Source of the DNA: an uncultured Stomatobaculum sp.
GTDB lineage: Bacteria; Bacillota; Clostridia; Lachnospirales; Lachnospiraceae
NCBI GenBank assembly: GCA_938010625.1
Contig: CALLVJ010000102.1
Coordinates: 1-10,683 of the forward strand
DNA: 10,683 nucleotides
Reading direction: 5' to 3'
In this document: positions 7,446-10,683 of the stretch, piece by piece
Layout of the letters: each line of letters begins with the position of its first letter
How positions within the stretch are numbered: the stretch's first letter is position 1
The notes under the pieces: generated by a model
What the model was told of the DNA's origin: nothing
The model's database searches: none
Seen by the model: only the letters and a program-made list of their open reading frames with translations
Made by a program: the position numbers and the translations under genes

Positions 7446-7452
7446 CCTCCCT
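7446..7452 (-). promoter_or_regulatory. Ribosome binding site that fixes the aspA start
   Basis: On the minus strand this reads CAGGGAGGT up to 7446, then seven bases and ATG at 7438. It excludes the longer in-frame start at 7456, which lies before the site. Confidence 0.8.
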
Positions 7453-7472
7453 GCATAGGTTTTTTGAAGTGC

Positions 7473-7501
7473 TTGTCTCCAGTCTAACAGAGCGCTATAC
7501 T
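7473..7501 (+). promoter_or_regulatory. Candidate promoter of the LysR-type regulator gene
   Basis: TTGTCT (7473-7478) and TATACT (7496-7501) are separated by exactly 17 bases. Transcription would begin near 7508, inside the left arm of the inverted repeat at 7507-7537, which would permit autoregulation. A TTGACA at 7556-7561 is too close to the start codon to serve as a -35. Confidence 0.55.
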
Positions 7502-7509
7502 ATTCACAA
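7481..7509 (-). promoter_or_regulatory. Candidate promoter of aspA, overlapping the regulator promoter
   Basis: On the minus strand TTGTGA (complement of 7504-7509) and TAGACT (complement of 7481-7486) are 17 bases apart. Each hexamer matches consensus at four of six positions, a strength typical of activator-dependent promoters. Its -35 overlaps the left arm of the inverted repeat at 7507-7537. Confidence 0.4.
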
Positions 7510-7551
7510 ATATCAATAAAGAAATACAAGATATTTGCGATAAGAAATACA
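7507..7551. promoter_or_regulatory. Putative LysR-family operator: inverted repeat plus direct repeats
   Basis: CAAATATC (7507-7514) and GATATTTG (7530-7537) are a perfect 8-base inverted repeat with centres 23 bases apart. A direct repeat AAGAAATACA occurs at 7519-7528 and 7542-7551, also offset by 23 bases, about two helical turns. LysR-type regulators usually bind such paired sites between divergent genes. The assignment to the neighbouring regulator is inference. Confidence 0.55.
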
Positions 7552-7587
7552 CCTGTTGACAGATAAAAGCGCATCAAAAGGAGAAAA

Positions 7588-8532
7588 ATGTCAGGCGAAA
7601 ATATGTTTCAGGGCATGCGTTATGTCTATGAAGTATACCGTGAGATGAGTTTTTCGCGCGCGGCAAAGAAACTCTTCATCTCTCAGCCTTCGCTCAGCAA
7701 TGCGGTGCGGAAAACAGAGCAGCGTCTCGGCGCGCCGCTCTTTGACCGGAGCACGAATCCGATCGGGCTCACGGATCTCGGGCGGGAATATATCCGCGCC
7801 GTGGAACTGATTCTGGACGTGGAAAATGGCTTTGCGACCTATGTGCACGACCGGAATGCCCTGCAAAATGGCGCAGTCTCAATTGGCGGCACTAACGTCT
7901 TCACATCCTATGCGCTGCCGCCTCTGGTCGCGCAGTTCACCGAACAGTTTCCGCAAATTCACATTGAGCTCGTGGAGGCTGTGACCTCGGAATTAAAGGA
8001 GAGGCTCTCGGACGGCTCGCTGGATCTGCTGATCGACAACACCGAGTTGAATGCCGCAGCCTATGAGAAAAAATTCTTCCGGGAGGAACATCTCCTGCTC
8101 ACGGTGCCGAGGGCGCTCGCGGTCAATGAGAGAGTGCGGAACTATGCGCTGACTGCCGCGGATATCAAGCGCAATGCGCATTTGAACTCCCGTATTCCCC
8201 CGGTGCCGCTCCTGGAATTTCAGAGTGAGCGCTTCCTTTTGCTCCGCGAAGGCAATGACACGCGAGAGCGGGCGGACAGGCTCTGCCATGAGGCGGGATT
8301 TTCACCAAAACTCCGGCTTGAGCCCGAGCAACAGGTGACTGCCTATAACTTTTCCTGTTACGGCATGGGGATTTCATTTAACGGCGATGTGCTGATCAAG
8401 CACGTTCCGGACGATGAAAATCTCTGCTATTACAAGCTGAATGCGCGGGAGGCCGTGCGCGAGGTCAATTTCTATTTCCGCCGGAACCGCTACATGTCCA
8501 AGGCAGTGCGTGAGTTTCTCAAGCTTGTGTAG
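7588..8532 (+). CDS. LysR-type transcriptional regulator, probable regulator of aspA
   Basis: This 314-residue protein has the standard length and layout of the family. The N-terminal winged helix-turn-helix spans about 7-66, with the recognition region SFSRAAKKLFISQPSLSNAV (21-40) followed by LGAPLFDRS. A linker helix follows, and an effector-binding domain of the type 2 periplasmic-binding fold runs from about 94 to 310 (VSIGGTNVFTSYALPPLV, SDGSLDLLID). The ATG at 7588 has AAAGGAG 4 bases upstream. It is divergent from aspA across 149 bases that hold a palindromic site, the usual arrangement for a LysR regulator controlling its neighbour and itself. Aspartate, fumarate or another C4 acid is a reasonable guess for the effector, but nothing in the residues proves it. 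Confidence 0.92.
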   Translation: MSGENMFQGMRYVYEVYREMSFSRAAKKLFISQPSLSNAVRKTEQRLGAPLFDRSTNPIGLTDLGREYIRAVELILDVENGFATYVHDRNALQNGAVSIGGTNVFTSYALPPLVAQFTEQFPQIHIELVEAVTSELKERLSDGSLDLLIDNTELNAAAYEKKFFREEHLLLTVPRALAVNERVRNYALTAADIKRNAHLNSRIPPVPLLEFQSERFLLLREGNDTRERADRLCHEAGFSPKLRLEPEQQVTAYNFSCYGMGISFNGDVLIKHVPDDENLCYYKLNAREAVREVNFYFRRNRYMSKAVREFLKLV

Positions 8533-8573
8533 GCATAAGTCTATAATAGATATAGCTTTAGAATGATCATAGC

Positions 8574-8603
8574 GATTCTCGAGATAGGGCTGGTAGGAGA
8601 ATC
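8574..8603. repeat. Inverted repeat downstream of the LysR gene, no U-tract
   Basis: GATTCTC (8574-8580) and GAGAATC (8597-8603) form a 7-bp stem with a 16-base loop. The left arm also overlaps the palindrome TCTCGAGA. No T run follows, so it is not a convincing intrinsic terminator; it could be an operator or a weak or factor-dependent stop signal. Confidence 0.45.
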
Positions 8604-8611
8604 CCGGTTTG

Positions 8612-8620
8612 TGGTATTCT
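8612..8620 (+). promoter_or_regulatory. Candidate extended -10 promoter of the YdcF-domain gene
   Basis: TGGTATTCT matches TGnTATAAT with two hexamer mismatches and resembles the PBP gene promoter element (TGGTATACT). No good -35 is present. A TATAAT at 8542-8547 also exists but lacks both a -35 and a TG extension. Confidence 0.4.
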
Positions 8621-8643
8621 GAAACAATTCGATATACCCTATT

Positions 8644-8650
8644 AGGAGGT
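8644..8650 (+). promoter_or_regulatory. Ribosome binding site that selects a TTG start
   Basis: AGGAGGT ends 6 bases before TTG at 8657, the start of the long frame. The nearby ATG at 8653 is out of frame and only 2 bases from the site, too close for good initiation. Confidence 0.8.
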
Positions 8651-8656
8651 GAATGA

Positions 8657-9715
8657 TTGGATCCGAAAACACAACTACTGGTTCTGCATGGTATTCAGCT
8701 GTTCTCGTTGCTGCTGATTGGCATTTTTATCTGTGTGATGGCAAAAGAACCGCGCACGCTCTGGAGCGGTATGAGCTTTCTGTTTGCGCTCGGCGGCCTT
8801 GGTATGCTGATTATATTGCTGATCTTCCGCTATTCTGAATGGCTGCAGACGCATGCGCCTGTGATGGTATTGCTTCTGGTGCTCGCTGCCTTATTTATGA
8901 TAGCTGTGCTGATATTTCCGCTGCTCCTGGTGCTCACCTTCTTGATCGAGGGAATTCACATTCTGCGCCATGAGGGATTGCGACCGCGCAATGTGCTATC
9001 GCTGCTCTTTGCGATTCTACTCTTTGCCTATCTGGTTTTTTGGCCGAAGGTCGGCGGCTGGCAGACAAATATGGCAGGCAGGGTCATATACAGCCTGGTG
9101 GGACTTTGGATTGCCTATGCGCTGTTTCTATTTGCGGTCTATGCGATTTCCGCCCTGCTCAATCTGATTCACCGCCGGGAGAACCAGAACTTTGACTACG
9201 TTGTTGTGCTTGGTGCCGGAATCAAGGGCGAGCGCATCACGCCGCTGCTCGCAGCACGGCTGGAACGAGGCATTGCCCTCTTAAAAAAGAATAGGAAGGC
9301 TCTGCTCATCCTGTCAGGCGGACAGGGACCGGGCGAAGATATCACGGAGGGTGAGGCCATGGCGCGCTATGCGCTCTCGAGAAAGGTTCCGCCGGAAAAA
9401 ATACTCGTGGAAAAGCAGTCGAAAAACACAAGGCAGAATCTGGAATTCTCAAGAGAGCTGATGGAGCGGACGCATCCGCGCGTCGCTGTGGTGACGACGA
9501 GCTACCATGTGTTTCGGGCATTGCTCCTTGCGCGCAAGCTACATCTCCCGTGCAAAGGCTTTGGCGCCAGAACCAAGTGGTACTTCACGCTAAATGCTCT
9601 GATTCGCGAGTATGTGGGATATATTAATATAAGCTACCGACCGCATGTGTTGGCATTGGTAGTTCTGTCAGGGCTACTGCTGTTTGCAGAAATGGTACCG
9701 AGATATTTGCACTAA
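8657..9715 (+). CDS. Polytopic membrane protein with a C-terminal YdcF/DUF218 domain
   Basis: This is a 352-residue protein starting at TTG. Residues 6-170 are strongly hydrophobic, with spans near 6-28, 38-57, 68-98, 111-130 and 143-170; a last span lies near 330-346. Between them, about 179-305, is a DUF218/YdcF domain with VVVLGAGI (182-189), RITPLLAARLERG (193-205), LILSGGQGPGED (217-228), TEGEAM (230-235), KNTRQN (256-261) and VTTSYHVFRA (279-288). This family includes E. coli SanA, ElyC and YdcF and is linked to envelope integrity or polyprenyl-lipid metabolism; the reaction in this subfamily is not established. The even number of clear spans before the domain is hard to fix by eye, so which side of the membrane the domain faces is open. 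No neighbour points to a specific pathway, and no clear terminator follows. Confidence 0.87.
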   Translation: MDPKTQLLVLHGIQLFSLLLIGIFICVMAKEPRTLWSGMSFLFALGGLGMLIILLIFRYSEWLQTHAPVMVLLLVLAALFMIAVLIFPLLLVLTFLIEGIHILRHEGLRPRNVLSLLFAILLFAYLVFWPKVGGWQTNMAGRVIYSLVGLWIAYALFLFAVYAISALLNLIHRRENQNFDYVVVLGAGIKGERITPLLAARLERGIALLKKNRKALLILSGGQGPGEDITEGEAMARYALSRKVPPEKILVEKQSKNTRQNLEFSRELMERTHPRVAVVTTSYHVFRALLLARKLHLPCKGFGARTKWYFTLNALIREYVGYINISYRPHVLALVVLSGLLLFAEMVPRYLH

Positions 9716-9733
9716 GGGCTGTTAGAAAATACG

Positions 9734-9747
9734 AAATAAGTTTATTT
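9734..9747. repeat. AT-rich palindrome before the metal-ATPase operon
   Basis: AAATAA (9734-9739) and TTATTT (9742-9747) are a perfect inverted repeat around two central bases. It has no G-C pairs, so it is not a terminator. It touches the likely -35 region of the downstream operon and could be a repressor site. Confidence 0.3.
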
Positions 9748-9774
9748 TGCACTTTTCGGGAAAACCGTTAAACT
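9747..9774 (+). promoter_or_regulatory. Candidate promoter of the small membrane protein/P1B ATPase operon
   Basis: TTGCAC (9747-9752) and TAAACT (9769-9774) are 16 bases apart. Both are weak matches. They sit at a sensible distance from the AGGAGGT ribosome site at 9796-9802. Confidence 0.35.
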
Positions 9775-9806
9775 ATAGACAATGAATTTGAACTCAGGAG
9801 GTAAGA

Positions 9807-10112
9807 ATGATGTTTGGAGCAAAGCACTTGTTTAAGCTTGGTATGTTTGTCGGCGGTACGCTGTTTGGCACGGCGGGTATCGCAATTTTGAAGTCGAGAG
9901 ATGCAAAGTGCGCTTACACGCATGCGACCGCAGCAGTGCTCCGCGGCAAAGACTGTGTGATGAAGACAGTCTCCACGCTCCGCGAGAACTGTGACGACAT
10001 CTATGAGGATGCCAAGGATCTGAATGAGCGCCGCTATGCAGCGGATGCAGAGAAGGCATATCAGGAGGCAAAGGCTCTGGTTGAGGAGCATGAGGCGGCG
10101 ACGAAAGCATGA
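9807..10112 (+). CDS. Small membrane protein, DUF6110-like, coupled to a metal P-type ATPase
   Basis: This 101-residue protein starts at tandem ATGs (9807, 9810) after AGGAGGT; the second ATG has the better spacing (7 bases). Residues 9-28 form one hydrophobic helix with a glycine zipper (Gly12, 16, 17, 21, 24). The rest is a charged, probably helical tail with Cys35, His39, Cys50, Cys62, Asp63, Asp64 and His95. From memory it resembles DUF6110 proteins of Clostridia, which are found beside heavy-metal ATPases; no search was possible. Its stop overlaps the next start as ATGA, so it is translationally coupled to the P1B ATPase. The layout is like mycobacterial PacL proteins (DUF1490), which sit before the metal ATPase CtpC and act as its partner or metal chaperone. 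A partner role here is inference. Confidence 0.8.
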   Translation: MMFGAKHLFKLGMFVGGTLFGTAGIAILKSRDAKCAYTHATAAVLRGKDCVMKTVSTLRENCDDIYEDAKDLNERRYAADAEKAYQEAKALVEEHEAATKA

Positions 10113-10683
10113 GATATACGATACGCCACGAATCCAGACGCGTGATGCGTATCCACCTCGCGGGGACGCGGATGTCCCTCGCGGAGGCGGATGTTCTGGA
10201 GTATTATCTGCGTGATCTGTTCTTTGTGGAAGATGTCAAAGTCTTCGAGCGGACGGGCGACGCAGTTGTAAGGTACAATCGGGAGGCGGATCACAGAGAG
10301 CGGCTTTTAGACGCTCTCTGTCGTTTTTCGTACCAGGATAAATACGCTCTTTCGTTGGTGCCTGAGGACAGCGGACGTGCGATGACACGCCACTACCAGG
10401 ACAAGCTGTTCTGGAAGGTTGTGGGACGCGCGGCGACCATGCTGTTTTTGCCCGCGCCAGTGCGCGCAGTCTGGACTACTGTGAAGAGCCTGCGCTATGT
10501 GGTACACGGTCTGGGCTGTCTTTTGACGCGAGGCCTCGAAGTGCCAGTGCTGGATGCAACTGCGATTACAGCCTCCATCCTCCGCAGTGACTTTGATACG
10601 GCTTCTTCCGTCATGTTCCTCCTGGAGATCGGTGAGATTCTCGAGGAGTGGACGCACAAGAAGTCGGTTGGAGATCTGGCGCG
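10109..10683 (+). CDS. Heavy-metal translocating P1B-type ATPase, N-terminal part (runs off the window)
   Basis: The frame from ATG at 10109 is open to the window end (191 codons), and the gene continues beyond. Residues 11-75 fit an HMA-like ferredoxin fold (MRIHLAGTRM at 13-22, RTGDAVVRYN at 48-57). Where the metal site GMxCxxC would stand the sequence is GTRMSLA (19-25), so both cysteines are missing. Residues 100-178 hold hydrophobic helices (LFWKVVGRAATMLFLPAP, LEVPVLDATAITASIL, TASSVMFLLEIGEILEEW). EILEEWTHKKSVGDLA (176-191) is the characteristic junction just before the actuator domain of P1B ATPases. The catalytic DKTG, HP and CPx-type metal-selectivity motifs lie beyond the window, so the metal cannot be assigned. 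The start overlaps the preceding small gene by four bases, and AGGAGC within that gene is a weak ribosome site, consistent with coupling. Confidence 0.88.
   Translation, partial: MRYTIRHESRRVMRIHLAGTRMSLAEADVLEYYLRDLFFVEDVKVFERTGDAVVRYNREADHRERLLDALCRFSYQDKYALSLVPEDSGRAMTRHYQDKLFWKVVGRAATMLFLPAPVRAVWTTVKSLRYVVHGLGCLLTRGLEVPVLDATAITASILRSDFDTASSVMFLLEIGEILEEWTHKKSVGDLA

Noticed and set aside
7556..7561. Perfect TTGACA as -35 of the LysR-type gene
   Set aside because: A -10 at 17 bases would fall on the ribosome site at 7579-7584, 4 bases before the start codon. The upstream TTGTCT-17-TATACT is a better fit.
8653..8838. A 61-codon ATG frame overlapping the start of the YdcF-domain gene
   Set aside because: The ATG is only 2 bases from the ribosome site and the product has no recognisable features, while the TTG frame encodes a clear membrane and YdcF-domain protein.
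10307..10657. A 116-codon minus-strand frame near the window end
   Set aside because: It is antisense to the clearly recognisable P1B ATPase N-terminus and has no supporting signals.

Overview
The window looks like a chromosomal stretch from a moderately GC-rich Firmicute, most plausibly an anaerobic Lachnospiraceae-type Clostridia. This rests on strong AGGAGG ribosome binding sites, use of GTG and TTG starts, several extended -10 promoters (TGnTATAAT-like), a single-polypeptide class A PBP with a Lys-rich tail, an aspartase, and a P1B-type ATPase preceded by a small DUF6110-like protein. This is family-level inference; no genus can be fixed from the sequence. No rRNA, tRNA, CRISPR array, insertion sequence or phage gene was seen, and gene order and base use look like ordinary chromosome.

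Layout. (1) 1-1220 (+): the 3' part of a membrane-anchored TPR protein whose start lies before the window. (2) 1281-1946 (-): a YigZ/IMPACT-family protein, convergent with the TPR gene. (3) 2146-4869 (+): a bifunctional class A penicillin-binding protein starting at GTG, with its own extended -10 promoter and a strong terminator. (4) 5106-5891 (+): a CPBP (CAAX-like) intramembrane protease with its own promoter and a terminator. (5) 6002-7438 (-): aspartate ammonia-lyase, with its own terminator. It is divergent from (6) 7588-8532 (+), a LysR-type regulator. The 149-bp gap between them holds two overlapping face-to-face promoter candidates and an inverted repeat that fits a LysR-family operator. 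(7) 8657-9715 (+): a polytopic membrane protein ending in a YdcF/DUF218 domain, starting at TTG. (8) 9807-10112 (+): a small glycine-zipper membrane protein. It overlaps by 4 bases (ATGA) with (9) 10109->10683 (+), the N-terminal third or less of a heavy-metal P1B-type ATPase that runs off the window.

How the genes work together. Most are independent single-gene units. Two functional pairs stand out. The first is aspA with its divergent LysR regulator, for aspartate deamination to fumarate and ammonia. The second is the small membrane protein with the metal ATPase, which are translationally coupled. That second pair resembles in architecture the PacL-CtpC type pairs of mycobacteria: a short Gly-rich helix followed by a charged tail, encoded just before a P1B ATPase whose HMA-like domain lacks the CxxC metal site. 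It is the most interesting system in the window. No gap without a gene exceeds about 240 bases, and each gap is described below.
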